Shown: piece by piece, positions 18,954 through 27,783 of the stretch
Position numbering within the stretch: the first letter of the stretch is position 1
Layout of the letters: each line of letters opens with the position of its first letter
NCBI RefSeq assembly: GCF_000334455.1
Contig: NZ_BANX01000028.1
Coordinates: forward strand, 1 to 64,000
Length of the DNA stretch: 64,000 nt
Direction: 5' to 3'
Source: Gordonia soli NBRC 108243
GTDB taxonomy: Bacteria; Actinomycetota; Actinomycetes; Mycobacteriales; Mycobacteriaceae
Notes under the pieces: generated by a model
The model's database searches: none
The model's input: only the letters and a program-made list of their open reading frames with translations
What the model was told of the DNA's origin: nothing
Program-made: the position numbers and the translations under genes

Positions 18954-19032
18954 GTGTACTTCCTCTCGATCATGCTGCGTCGAGCGCAGATTCGGGCGGG
19001 TCCGGATGGCGGTAGGTCATCGGGCGAGACGG

Positions 19033-19866
19033 TCACGGGCTGCGCAGATACGCGCGCAGCGTGAGGGGGACGAAGACGGCCAGGACGGCTGCCGCCCCGA
19101 GCAGGGACCAGCCGACGTCGGCGCCGATCGCTCCGTGGTCGGCCAGTGTCCGCACTGCGGACACCAGGTGCGAGACCGGGTTCACCTCGGCCACGGCCTG
19201 CATCCAGCCCGGCATGGTCGCGGTCGGGACCAGTGCATTGGAGACGAAGGTGAGCGGCATCAGCACCAGCATCGACAGCCCCTGTACGCCGGACGCGGTG
19301 GACATCACGACGCCGAGCAACGCGAAGATCCAGCTGAGCGTGAAAGCGACCACGACGATCAGCAGGGCGGCCACCACCAGCCCCATCGGCGATCCGGGCC
19401 GGTAGCCCATCACGAGTCCGACGACGATGGTCACCGATGTCGCGACCACGTAGCGCACCGTGTTCGCCAGCAACGCTCCTGCCAGCGGAGCGATCCGGGC
19501 GATGGGCAACGACGTGAACCTGTCGAAGACACCGGAATCCATGTCCTCACGCAAACCGACCCCGGTGGTGACCGACGCCGCGACCGCGACCTGGACCAGC
19601 ACGCCGGGGATCAGGATCGGCAGATACGCGTCGACGTCTCCGGCGATCGCACCACCGAAGATGCTGGAGAACATCACCGTGAACACGATCGGCAGCACGA
19701 TGACGTCGAACAGTTGCTGCGGATTGTGCTTCAGCCGCAGCAGGCCCCGCCCGGCCATGGTCAGCGACTGCCGGACCGCGGCGATCGGTGGGACGTGGTC
19801 GGCGACACCGGTCATCACCGACGACGGGACGGGCGAAGACGGGACTCCCATGGCCATCGTGCTCAT
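19033..19866 (-). CDS. DrrB-like ABC-2 type permease
   Basis: A 277-residue protein with six predicted membrane helices and the daunorubicin-resistance permease pattern: QSLTMAGRGLLRLKHNPQQL, MFSSIFGGAIAG, REDMDSGVFDRFTSLPIARI and LTFVSNALVPTATMPGWMQ. The ATG overlaps the stop of the ATPase gene (ATGA), so the two make a 1:1 exporter. In M. tuberculosis DrrABC exports phthiocerol dimycocerosates and stands beside the acyltransferase PapA5; here the DrrAB pair sits beside PapA-like genes. Confidence 0.9.
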   Translation of the reverse strand: MSTMAMGVPSSPVPSSVMTGVADHVPPIAAVRQSLTMAGRGLLRLKHNPQQLFDVIVLPIVFTVMFSSIFGGAIAGDVDAYLPILIPGVLVQVAVAASVTTGVGLREDMDSGVFDRFTSLPIARIAPLAGALLANTVRYVVATSVTIVVGLVMGYRPGSPMGLVVAALLIVVVAFTLSWIFALLGVVMSTASGVQGLSMLVLMPLTFVSNALVPTATMPGWMQAVAEVNPVSHLVSAVRTLADHGAIGADVGWSLLGAAAVLAVFVPLTLRAYLRSP

Positions 19867-20954
19867 GCAGCGCTCCTCGATCGGGTCGGACGGCCGGCGA
19901 CCCCGGCCACGGCGGCATCGGGGGTGGCCGACTCGGGATCGGCCACCTCGGCGGCGCGGGCATCGGGGCCGGTGAGGGCGAAGAAGACGTCGTCGAGTGT
20001 CGGCCGGTTCACCGCCACAGAGCTGTAGGCGATGTCGGCGCCGCGGACCGCCGCCAGGAGTTCGGGTAGTGCGGTCAGATCAGGCATGGGGACCACCACG
20101 GTGCGCCCGTGCGCGACGCTCACCTCGCCGGTCGCGAAGTGCGCGCACACCTGCGCCGCCCGCACGATCGCATCCTGATCGACGACGTCGAGGTGCACAC
20201 TCGCCTCGCCGACCTCCGACTTGAGCTGATCAGGTGTGCCCTCGGCGACGACCCGCCCCGCATCCATCACGGCCACCCGGGCCGCCAGGCGATCGGCTTC
20301 GTCCAGGTACTGGGTGGTCAGCAGGACGGTCGAGCCGGCGGCAACGAGCTCCTCCACCTTCTGCCACATCTGGGTCCTCGTGCGTGGGTCCAGTCCGGTG
20401 GTCGGTTCGTCGAGGAACAGCAGGGGCGGGCGGGTGATCATCGACGCCGCCAGATCCAGACGCCTGCGCATACCGCCGGAGAACTCCCGCACACGGCGAT
20501 CGGACGCGTCGGCCAGTCCGAACTCCGCCAGCAGGTCGTCGGCGGTCGAACGTGCGCGCCGGCGCCCGGCACCGACCAGTCGCCCGAACAGCGCCAGGTT
20601 CTCACGGGCGGTGAGGTCGTCGTCCACCGACGCGTACTGTCCGGTCAATCCGATCACCGAGCGGACCGCGGTGGGGTGGGAGACCACGTCGCGCCCGAAG
20701 ACCCGGGCGGTTCCGGCGTCCGGCCGCAGCAGGGTGGCCAGCATCCGGACCGTGGTGGTCTTACCCGCGCCGTTGGTACCGAGCACCGCGTAGACAGATC
20801 CGGCCGGGACGCTCAGATCCACGGAGTCGACGACCCGACGGCCCCCGAAGATCTTCGTGAGACCGGCGGTCTCGATCGCCGGTGTGACCGACTCCTCCTG
20901 ACGCCGACTCGAGACTCCCTCGGATCCTTCCGTCGGGCTGATCGGTTCCGGCAT
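19863..20954 (-). CDS. DrrA-like ABC transporter ATPase
   Basis: A 363-residue ATPase of the DrrA family. Walker A is GTNGAGKTT, the signature is FSGGMRRRLDLA, Walker B is PPLLFLDEPTTGLDPRTRT, and LLTTQYLDEAD carries the switch region. The C-terminal DrrA extension is present (AVNRPTLDDVFFALTG). ATG 20954 has a GGGGGTG site; a GTG six bases earlier is the alternative. It powers the permease encoded next and is divergent from the PapA-like operon across a 650-bp gap. Confidence 0.92.
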   Translation of the reverse strand: MPEPISPTEGSEGVSSRRQEESVTPAIETAGLTKIFGGRRVVDSVDLSVPAGSVYAVLGTNGAGKTTTVRMLATLLRPDAGTARVFGRDVVSHPTAVRSVIGLTGQYASVDDDLTARENLALFGRLVGAGRRRARSTADDLLAEFGLADASDRRVREFSGGMRRRLDLAASMITRPPLLFLDEPTTGLDPRTRTQMWQKVEELVAAGSTVLLTTQYLDEADRLAARVAVMDAGRVVAEGTPDQLKSEVGEASVHLDVVDQDAIVRAAQVCAHFATGEVSVAHGRTVVVPMPDLTALPELLAAVRGADIAYSSVAVNRPTLDDVFFALTGPDARAAEVADPESATPDAAVAGVAGRPTRSRSAA

Positions 20955-20960
20955 CGCCAC

Positions 20961-21603
20961 CCCCAGTGCAGTGGCCGACCGAAGACGGCCGGCGATCGAT
21001 TCCGGCGCCCGAGCTCCGGCGCCGATGTGTCAGATGGTGAATCGGCGGAGCACGTGGTGCACTCGCCGTCTCGTGAGAATTCCAGTATCACAACCATTTA
21101 CACGCAGCGCCACCCTGCTGTACGCAATCGTCGGCTAAACATTCACAGCCGCAGTGCCTTTCGACACATTTGTTGCGTTCATGTGTATTTCGCGTGTTAA
21201 CAGGTCCGCGACCAGCATCGACACGCCCTCCGCGTAGCGCTCCGGGCCACCGGAACAACCCCGATTTCACCTCGATGCAACAGACCCACAACACGGCGGA
21301 CGCATCCGGTATGCCGGATACGACCGACGTGATGAAGCACACCGTTCGCCGACCGGGAACCGAGTCGTGTGCCGCGCTTAGGATCAGTGGCAACCGGACA
21401 TCGACGCACCGCGGCTCGTTCCGGCCATCGTCCCTCAACACATCCGGATTCATCACGAATCCAACAGTGTCACTCGATATCTCGACGTCAATCAGGAATC
21501 ACCGTCGCACGGTGGGCACCTCGGCGCAGCGGCCGAGACCTACACCCGCCGACGTCTCGATCCAGTTCGCCCACGAGAAGCAGCCGAGAACAGGTACGTA
21601 CGA
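20961..21603. other. Long AT-richer divergent intergenic region
   Basis: About 640 bp separate the exporter operon from the PapA-like operon. Around 21075-21200 the composition drops well below the neighbouring GC level (for example TTTACACG, TAAACATTCACAG, GTTAACAGG), as expected of a promoter region or recently acquired DNA. An open frame at 21170-21607 (145 codons) ends in an ATGA overlap with the first PapA-like gene, but its composition is low-complexity Arg/Thr/Pro with no recognisable fold, so I do not call it a gene. No operator palindrome stood out. Confidence 0.5.
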
Positions 21604-23229
21604 ATGAAATTCACAGAGCTCGCCGAGCACGCGATGCCGGCCGGCGAGGTCACCGAATGGGTCCCGACAGTCGCGTCGGACGGCCCGGGATGGCGACCCG
21701 ACGACCGGCCGATCACCCACGATCACGAACTGCACTACCGCCGCGCGGACGGCACCGGCTGGTCACCCGACCGTCAATCCGCCTGGCTGGGAGCGGTGTT
21801 CGAGATCCCGTTGCCCTACGACCACGACGCACTCGGTCGAGCGCTGCGGACCTGGTGGGTCCGGCACGAAGCCTTCCGGACCACGGTCCGATCGGTCGAC
21901 GACGGGGTCGGGGGTCGACTCCAACGGGTGACGCACGGCCCCGACGGGTTGACCGCGGTGGCACGGAGATCGGCCGCGTACGCGACCGGCGACGGGGTCC
22001 GGGACCACATCCAGAAGGTCTTCGACGCCGAACTGTCCCCGCTGACCTGGCCGCACTGCGTCGTGACGACCGTGCACGGCACGGTCCCGTCCGACTGCTC
22101 GGTCGTGTCGGAAACCCAGCGGACTCCGGACAGCGACGCCGCCAACGCGGAGACGAGTGCCGGCGAGCGTTTCGTCCTCGCGTTCGGCGCAGACCACTCG
22201 GTGATGGACGCGTACTCGATGTTGTTGACCATCAGTGAACTCCAGCGCCTCTATGCAGGAGAACTCGACGGGACCGATGCGGGTCTCCCCGACATCGGAA
22301 GCCACGCCGACTTCAGCATCATCGACCGCCGGATCGGGGAGCAACTGACGGTCGATCATCCTGCGGTGGAACGATGGCGCGACTTCCTCGCCGGTTCCGG
22401 CGGTGGTTTCCCCGGGTTCCCGTTACCGATCGCCGCACCGTTCCGCACGCTCTCGAGGTCCGGCTCGGGAGCCGATGTGCTGCCGATCTCCGCGGTCCGC
22501 GGTCTGCTGGACGAGGAATTGTTCGAGCCGGTCCGCCCCGGTCCGCCACCACCGCAGTCCGGCGGAGCCGTCCATCTGATGACCGCGTCCGACGCCTCGA
22601 CGCTCAACGCGCACTGCCGGCGAGCGGGGTACAGCATGCAGACCGCGATCGTGGCGGCCCTGGCGCTCACCAACCGTGAACTCACCGGCTCACCGTCCAC
22701 GCGGTTCGCGATGCCGATGCACACGCGACACGAGTCGCAGTTCGCCGAGTCGGTCGGCTGGTATGTCGGCGTCGGCCCTCTGGCGGTCGAGATCGACGGG
22801 ATGGAGACGCTGGAACCCTGCCTGGAGGCTGCGGGTTCGGCCCTCGCGATCACCAAGGAGACGTCGCGACATCCTTACCCGCGGATAGCCCAACTACTCG
22901 GCAACTACTCCGAACCGCGGTTCGTCATCTCGTTCCTGGACCTGCGTTTCGTGCCCGGCGCACCGGAGTGGCCGGAGTGGAACGCCCGCACCATCCGCAG
23001 CGGGGTCCGGACGGACTCCGAGGTCTACCTGTGGGTGACCAGGAGCACCACGGGCATCACCGTCTCGTTCCGTCATCCCGGCAACGACGTCGCGGCGGAG
23101 TCGATGTCGCGCTACCTGGAGACGTTGCGCACCGTGCTCGAGGCGGCGACGACCGGAGGAATCCACAGGCGGATCGGCCACCCGGTCGTCGCGACACTTC
23201 CCGACGACCGACAGCGACACCCGGCCTGA
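21604..23229 (+). CDS. PapA-like acyltransferase 1 (condensation-domain superfamily)
   Basis: A 541-residue protein with the architecture of mycobacterial polyketide-associated acyltransferases: an N-terminal PAGEVTEWVPTV motif, the catalytic His198 and Asp202 in GADHSVMDAYS (DA replaces the usual DG), and a C-terminal FVISFLDLRFVPGAPEW block. Relative to its paralogues it has an insertion at about 158-188. PapA enzymes esterify trehalose or diols with acyl chains from CoA or carrier proteins. First of three tandem paralogues; 22 bp separate it from the next start. Acceptor unknown. Confidence 0.8.
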   Translation: MKFTELAEHAMPAGEVTEWVPTVASDGPGWRPDDRPITHDHELHYRRADGTGWSPDRQSAWLGAVFEIPLPYDHDALGRALRTWWVRHEAFRTTVRSVDDGVGGRLQRVTHGPDGLTAVARRSAAYATGDGVRDHIQKVFDAELSPLTWPHCVVTTVHGTVPSDCSVVSETQRTPDSDAANAETSAGERFVLAFGADHSVMDAYSMLLTISELQRLYAGELDGTDAGLPDIGSHADFSIIDRRIGEQLTVDHPAVERWRDFLAGSGGGFPGFPLPIAAPFRTLSRSGSGADVLPISAVRGLLDEELFEPVRPGPPPPQSGGAVHLMTASDASTLNAHCRRAGYSMQTAIVAALALTNRELTGSPSTRFAMPMHTRHESQFAESVGWYVGVGPLAVEIDGMETLEPCLEAAGSALAITKETSRHPYPRIAQLLGNYSEPRFVISFLDLRFVPGAPEWPEWNARTIRSGVRTDSEVYLWVTRSTTGITVSFRHPGNDVAAESMSRYLETLRTVLEAATTGGIHRRIGHPVVATLPDDRQRHPA

Positions 23230-23251
23230 CCGGGGATGAAGGAGGATGGCC

Positions 23252-24784
23252 GTGATCATCACCGCAATGGGCTGGTGGCAACCGACACCCGGGGAGGTCG
23301 TCGAGTGGCACCCGGTGCGAGCCACCGAGGCGACGGCGGGGTCGGTATGCGCAGACGACGGGCCGATCACCTTCCTGCAGGAGAACCACCTGCGGTCGGG
23401 ACATGCGGCCCGGGCGGCTGGTCGCGCTCACAGTGCCTACCTGGGTTCGGGGACCGAACTCGACGGTGAGCTCGACGTCGCCGCGATGTCCATGGCGCTC
23501 GATGAATTCGTGGCACGCCATGACGCGCTGCGCACCTGGTTCGGCCATGACGGCAACGGGATTCGACGTCACGTGATCGATCCCGAGGCGGTGGCGTTCG
23601 AGGCCGTGGTCGGGCCAGGCCTCGACACCGCGGCCGACGTGACCGACCATCTCGCCGAGCGGTTCGCCGAGGAGGCGATCGCCGACTCCTTCCCGGGCTT
23701 CGCCTTCGGAGCCATCCGCCACGCCGACGGGTTCTCGTTGTACATCGGTTGCGACCACGCGATCAGCGACGGCGCATCCCAGGCACTCGCACTCGCGGAG
23801 ATCGTGTCGATCTACGAGACGGTGCTGGCCGAGGCGCCTGGAGCACCGAGGCCGGCAGGTGGTTTCAGCTCTTACGCCCGCGTGGACGCTGCGGTCGCGG
23901 CGGCCGCCGCCGACGCGGATTCGTCGCTGGCCGAGGTGGTCCGGGAGTGGCAGAACGTCTTCGCCGCGAACGGTAACCGCATGCCCGGATTCCCGATCGA
24001 TCTCGGGCTGGCTCCGGGTGAGACGGCTCCGGTGCGTCCGGTGGAGATGACGCTGCTCACCGCCGACGACGCGGACGAGTTCGGTCGGATCTGTCGTGCG
24101 GCAGGTGGCAACACCCTGGCGGGTGTCTATGCCGCCCTCGCGATGGTCGATCACGAGCTGGCCGGGCAGGAAGCGTATTTCGGGATGTCGGTGCTCAACA
24201 CCCGCGGCGCGGTGGAGGACTGCGACACGGCGCAGGGCTGGTTCTGCGCGTTCGCACCGGTTGCCTTCGCGGTCGCCAGGGCCACCCCCTTCACCGAACT
24301 GGTCGCCGACGCCCGGACGGCGCTGGCCCGGACCCGGACCATGGCCACGGTCCCGGTGCAGACCGCACTGACCGCGCTGGTGGCCGGCGGCATGCCGGTC
24401 GACGAGGTGGTGAATGCGCCGAACTTGCTCTCCTACATCGACTTCCGCTGGTTCCCGGGCGCCGGCACGGCGGCGTACGACCGTGGCGTCCTGTTCACCG
24501 GAGAGGGGCGCACGGCCAACGCGTCCCTGTGGGTCAACCGGGACTCCGACCGGCTGTACCTGGGGAGCCAGACCCCGGACACCCCGGCCGCGCGGCATCG
24601 GCTCGACATCTACTTCTCCCGGTTGCGGGCGGTGCTCGCCGATGTGGTGGCGGGTGGCGACCGGCGGGTGGGCCCGTTCGACCCGTCGGCCCTGGACTCC
24701 ACAGCCGGAACGGCCCCAGAGCCCACCGCCGGAACGGCCCCGGGAACCACCGCCGGCACGGCCCGAGCGGTCAGCGCCGCGTGA
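23252..24784 (+). CDS. PapA-like acyltransferase 2
   Basis: A 510-residue paralogue with N-terminal PTPGEVVEWHPV, catalytic GCDHAISDGAS (His169, Asp173; full HxxxDG) and C-terminal LSYIDFRWFPGAG. I start it at the GTG at 23252, six bases after a perfect AAGGAGG; the ATG at 23246 directly abuts that site. The C-terminus carries three imperfect 8-residue repeats (TAGTAPEP, TAGTAPGT, TAGTARAV), probably a flexible tail of recent repeat expansion. It is co-directional with its neighbours. Confidence 0.8.
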   Translation: MIITAMGWWQPTPGEVVEWHPVRATEATAGSVCADDGPITFLQENHLRSGHAARAAGRAHSAYLGSGTELDGELDVAAMSMALDEFVARHDALRTWFGHDGNGIRRHVIDPEAVAFEAVVGPGLDTAADVTDHLAERFAEEAIADSFPGFAFGAIRHADGFSLYIGCDHAISDGASQALALAEIVSIYETVLAEAPGAPRPAGGFSSYARVDAAVAAAAADADSSLAEVVREWQNVFAANGNRMPGFPIDLGLAPGETAPVRPVEMTLLTADDADEFGRICRAAGGNTLAGVYAALAMVDHELAGQEAYFGMSVLNTRGAVEDCDTAQGWFCAFAPVAFAVARATPFTELVADARTALARTRTMATVPVQTALTALVAGGMPVDEVVNAPNLLSYIDFRWFPGAGTAAYDRGVLFTGEGRTANASLWVNRDSDRLYLGSQTPDTPAARHRLDIYFSRLRAVLADVVAGGDRRVGPFDPSALDSTAGTAPEPTAGTAPGTTAGTARAVSAA

Positions 24785-24821
24785 CACCGAACGCCGACAG
24801 ACGACTCCGAGGAGCGCGACC

Positions 24822-26183
24822 ATGCAGGTGACGACCATCGACCGATTCGCACCCGAACCGGGTGAACTGGTGACCTGGGCGGTCGACACCGAGGGGCGGG
24901 TCCCGGTCGCATCGCCGGTGCCCCCCTCGTTCAACCAGAGTGTGCATCTCGGCGGCGCCGAGGGCGCGACCGTGTGGTTGGCGGCCGCCTTCGACATCGA
25001 CGGACCGGTCGACCTGAAAGCCGCCGAATACGCCTACCGGGCACTGATCGCTCGGCACGGGACGCTGCACAGTTCGTTCACCCGTCACGGCGGCGAGATC
25101 GTCCGCGAGGTCTTCGATCCGGATGACCTGACGCTGGTCGAGCGCCCGCCGCTGCGGTTGGACTCCGGTGCCGCACTGCGGCAGCGGTTGTGGTCCGACT
25201 TCGACGCGGCCTGCGGCCCGTTCGGGTTCCCCGCGTATCTGCCGGCTGCGATCAGCCGACCGGATCGTTCGACACTCATCTGCGCGTTCGACCACTCACA
25301 TGTGGACGCCTGGTCGATCTCGATCATCATCGACGACCTGCATTCGCTCTACCACGGCTTCCTCGCCGAACCCGGCGGGTTCGACGCCGACCACCTCCCG
25401 ATGAGCGGCAACTTCCTCGACTTCTGTGCTGCGGAGACGCTGCGACCACCGACCGGCCCCGGCGACCCACGGCTGCGGGAGTGGGTGCGGTTCCTCGACG
25501 CACGTGACGGCACTCCCCCGTCGTTCCCGCTCGACCTCGGCGTCGCCCCCGGGGAGTCCGCTCCGCAGGGCGCCGACGTGCGACCGGTGCTCGATGCCGG
25601 GGCGACCGCGCTGTTCGAGGCGCACTGTCGGCGCAACGGGGCGAGCCTGTTCGCCGGTGTGCTCTCGGCGATGGCCGGGGCCACCCGCGCGATGGGCGGC
25701 GGGCCGGAGCTGGCCCTGTTGTTCCCGATGCACACGCGGCATGACGAACCGGCCCGCCGGGCGGTCGGGTGGTTCACCACGAACGCTCCGCTGAGCGTGG
25801 TGGCGGGTCTCGACCTGACGGAGACGATGCGCCGGACCGGCCCGGCCCTGCGCGCGGCGGTACGGCTCGGCGAGATCCCGATCCCCGAGGTGGTCGGCGC
25901 GATCGGCGGACTGCGGCAGGAGCGCTCGGACGTGTTCATGGTGTCCTATGTCGACTATCGGGCCCTACCGGGCGCGGGACGCCACGACGCCGTGCGCGCC
26001 CACCACGTCTCGAACGTGACCACCGCCGACGACGCACAGTTCTGGCTGTCGCGGACCGAGAGCGGGCTGGCGATCCGGAGTCGGTTCCCCGACACCGCAA
26101 CCGGCAGGTCGGTGATCTCCGACTTCCTCTCGGAGGTCATCGATGCCGTCGCCCGGGTGCCGTCCGAGGTGAGGTGTCGGTAG
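24822..26183 (+). CDS. PapA-like acyltransferase 3
   Basis: A 453-residue paralogue starting at an ATG preceded by CGAGGAG. Its N-terminus (EPGELVTWAVDTEG, then PVPPSFNQSVHL) is the closest of the four to my recollection of mycobacterial PapA1/PapA2. The active-site motif is FDHSHVDAWS (His158, Asp162; DA instead of DG), and the C-terminal block is VSYVDYRALPGAGR. A TAGGCT box at 26181-26186, overlapping its stop codon, may start a separate sseA transcript. Confidence 0.8.
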   Translation: MQVTTIDRFAPEPGELVTWAVDTEGRVPVASPVPPSFNQSVHLGGAEGATVWLAAAFDIDGPVDLKAAEYAYRALIARHGTLHSSFTRHGGEIVREVFDPDDLTLVERPPLRLDSGAALRQRLWSDFDAACGPFGFPAYLPAAISRPDRSTLICAFDHSHVDAWSISIIIDDLHSLYHGFLAEPGGFDADHLPMSGNFLDFCAAETLRPPTGPGDPRLREWVRFLDARDGTPPSFPLDLGVAPGESAPQGADVRPVLDAGATALFEAHCRRNGASLFAGVLSAMAGATRAMGGGPELALLFPMHTRHDEPARRAVGWFTTNAPLSVVAGLDLTETMRRTGPALRAAVRLGEIPIPEVVGAIGGLRQERSDVFMVSYVDYRALPGAGRHDAVRAHHVSNVTTADDAQFWLSRTESGLAIRSRFPDTATGRSVISDFLSEVIDAVARVPSEVRCR

Positions 26184-26255
26184 GCTCATCGGCGACACCA
26201 CAGCCCGTGTGTCGGTGCTCGTCATCGGCACGCGTCACCCTTGGAGGGACCGCAG

Positions 26256-27152
26256 TTGAGCGTAGAGACCGACCCGAACCCCGCGTTCGCCTCATATGCC
26301 CATCCGGAGCGGTTGGTCACCACCGAGTGGCTGTCGGCGCACCTGGGGGCCAAGGGCCTGAAGATCATCGAGTCCGACGAGGACGTGTTGCTCTTCGACA
26401 TCGGCCACATCCCGACCGCCCAGAAGGTCGACTGGCATCTGCATCTGAACGACCCGGTCACGCGCGACTACATCGACGGTGCGAAGTTCGCCGAGCTCAT
26501 GCGCGCCAAGGGCATCGAACGCGACGACACCGTCGTGATCTACGGCGACAAGAGCAATTGGTGGGCCGCCTACGCACTGTGGGTCTTCACCTTGTTCGGG
26601 CATGAGGACGTCCGTCTGCTCGACGGCGGTCGCGATGCGTGGTTCGCCGAGGATCGCGAGACGTCGTTCGACGTGCCGGAGTACCCGGCGTCGGACTACC
26701 CGGTCGTCGAGCGTGACGACTCGACGATCCGCGCCTTTGCACCGGAGGTCCTGGCGTCGCTGGGAGTGGAGCCGCTCGTCGACGTACGGTCCCCGCAGGA
26801 GTACACCGGCGAGCGCACACACATGCCCGACTACCCGCAGGAAGGCGCGTTGCGCGGCGGCCACATCCCGACGGCCGTGTCCATCCCGTGGGCGAAGGCA
26901 GCCGGACCGGATGGTCGTTTCCGGTCGCGGACGGAGCTCGACGAGATCTACGGCGATCTGGGTGCCGACACCCCGACGATCGCGTACTGCCGCATCGGTG
27001 AGCGTTCGAGCCACACGTGGTTCGTGCTGACCCACCTGCTCGGGTTCTCGAAGGTGCGCAATTACGACGGTTCGTGGACTGAGTGGGGCAACGCGGTGCG
27101 CGTCCCGATCGCGGTGGGCCCCGAGCCGGGCCCGGCGCCGGGAACGAAGTGA
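26256..27152 (+). CDS. sseA: Thiosulfate sulfurtransferase SseA (tandem rhodanese)
   Basis: A 298-residue two-domain rhodanese. The TTG at 26256 is chosen because a strong GGAGGGA lies eight bases upstream. The inactive first domain contains [20 protein letters not shown] and [15 protein letters not shown]; the active loop of the second domain is [10 protein letters not shown] with Cys245. SseA-type enzymes move sulfane sulfur from thiosulfate or mercaptopyruvate to acceptors. The next gene is the SufE-like protein, as in M. tuberculosis. The gene ends inside the first copy of a 36-bp minisatellite. Confidence 0.93.
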   Translation: MSVETDPNPAFASYAHPERLVTTEWLSAHLGAKGLKIIESDEDVLLFDIGHIPTAQKVDWHLHLNDPVTRDYIDGAKFAELMRAKGIERDDTVVIYGDKSNWWAAYALWVFTLFGHEDVRLLDGGRDAWFAEDRETSFDVPEYPASDYPVVERDDSTIRAFAPEVLASLGVEPLVDVRSPQEYTGERTHMPDYPQEGALRGGHIPTAVSIPWAKAAGPDGRFRSRTELDEIYGDLGADTPTIAYCRIGERSSHTWFVLTHLLGFSKVRNYDGSWTEWGNAVRVPIAVGPEPGPAPGTK

Positions 27153-27335
27153 GCGGGCCGGACACCCGCGGCGCCGGGAACGAAGTGAGCGGGCCGGACA
27201 CCCACGGCGCCGGGAACGAAGTGAGCGGGCCGGACACCCACGGCGCCGGGAACGAAGTGAGCGGGCCGGACACCCACGGCGCCGGGAACGAAGTGAGTGG
27301 GCCGAATGTGACACGGGCGCCGGGAACGAAGTGAG
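27135..27335 (+). repeat. 36-bp minisatellite repeating the sseA stop / sufE start junction
   Basis: Six copies of the core GCGCCGGGAACGAAGTGAG begin at 27135, 27171, 27207, 27243, 27279 and 27317, spaced 36, 36, 36, 36 and 38 bp. Each contains AAGTGAG, that is, a TGA stop overlapped by a GTG start. The first copy supplies the sseA stop; the last supplies the sufE GTG. Between them a 61-codon frame (27149-27334) reads [12 protein letters not shown] in tandem and itself ends in a GTGA overlap with sufE. Confidence 0.9.
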
Positions 27336-27783
27336 CGAGTCGCAACTCCCACCCGCGCTCGCGGAGATCGTCGACGACTTCGCCGCGCTGGGCGATGCGG
27401 ATCGGGTGACGATGCTTCTCGAGTTGGCGAACGAATTGCCCCCGCTCCCGGAGCACCTGCGCGAAGACGCGATGGAACCGGTACCCGAGTGTCAGTCGCC
27501 GGTGTTCCTGTCGGTGGATGCGGCCGACCCCGCCGACGTGCGCCTGTACTTCTCGGCTCCCCCGCAGGCTCCGACGACACGGGGGTTCGCGTCGATCCTG
27601 CATCAGGGTCTCGATCATGCGTCGGCGACCGCGATCCTCGACGTCCCGGCCGACTTCTACTACGACCTCGGTCTCCAGGCGGCTGTCAGTCCGCTGCGGC
27701 TGCGTGGGATGGCCGGCATGCTGTCCCGGGTGAAGTCGCAGGTCCGCGCACAGAATCCGGCCCTGCCGGGCTCCTCGGGATGA
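27331..27783 (+). CDS. SufE-like sulfur acceptor protein
   Basis: A 150-residue protein with the SufE fold. The sulfur-accepting Cys54 lies in [14 protein letters not shown], followed by [14 protein letters not shown] and [14 protein letters not shown], all family landmarks. SufE accepts persulfide sulfur from a cysteine desulfurase; the genomic pairing with SseA is conserved in Mycobacteriales. The GTG start lies in the last copy of the minisatellite. Its stop overlaps the next ATG (ATGA), so translation is coupled to a PapA-like acyltransferase, an unusual partner. Confidence 0.9.
   Translation: MSESQLPPALAEIVDDFAALGDADRVTMLLELANELPPLPEHLREDAMEPVPECQSPVFLSVDAADPADVRLYFSAPPQAPTTRGFASILHQGLDHASATAILDVPADFYYDLGLQAAVSPLRLRGMAGMLSRVKSQVRAQNPALPGSSG

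Noticed and set aside
21170..21607. A 145-codon open frame ending in an ATGA overlap with the first PapA-like gene
   Set aside because: Composition is Arg/Thr/Pro-rich low complexity, no fold or family is recognisable, and no ribosome site was seen; likely a chance frame in the promoter region.
13890..26255. Prophage or transposon as carrier of the accessory block
   Set aside because: No integrase, transposase, tRNA attachment site or terminal repeats are visible at either edge; composition of the genes resembles the surroundings.
27149..27334. 61-codon repeat peptide between sseA and sufE as a gene
   Set aside because: It consists only of minisatellite units, so it is reported as a repeat and possible translational bridge, not as a functional protein.
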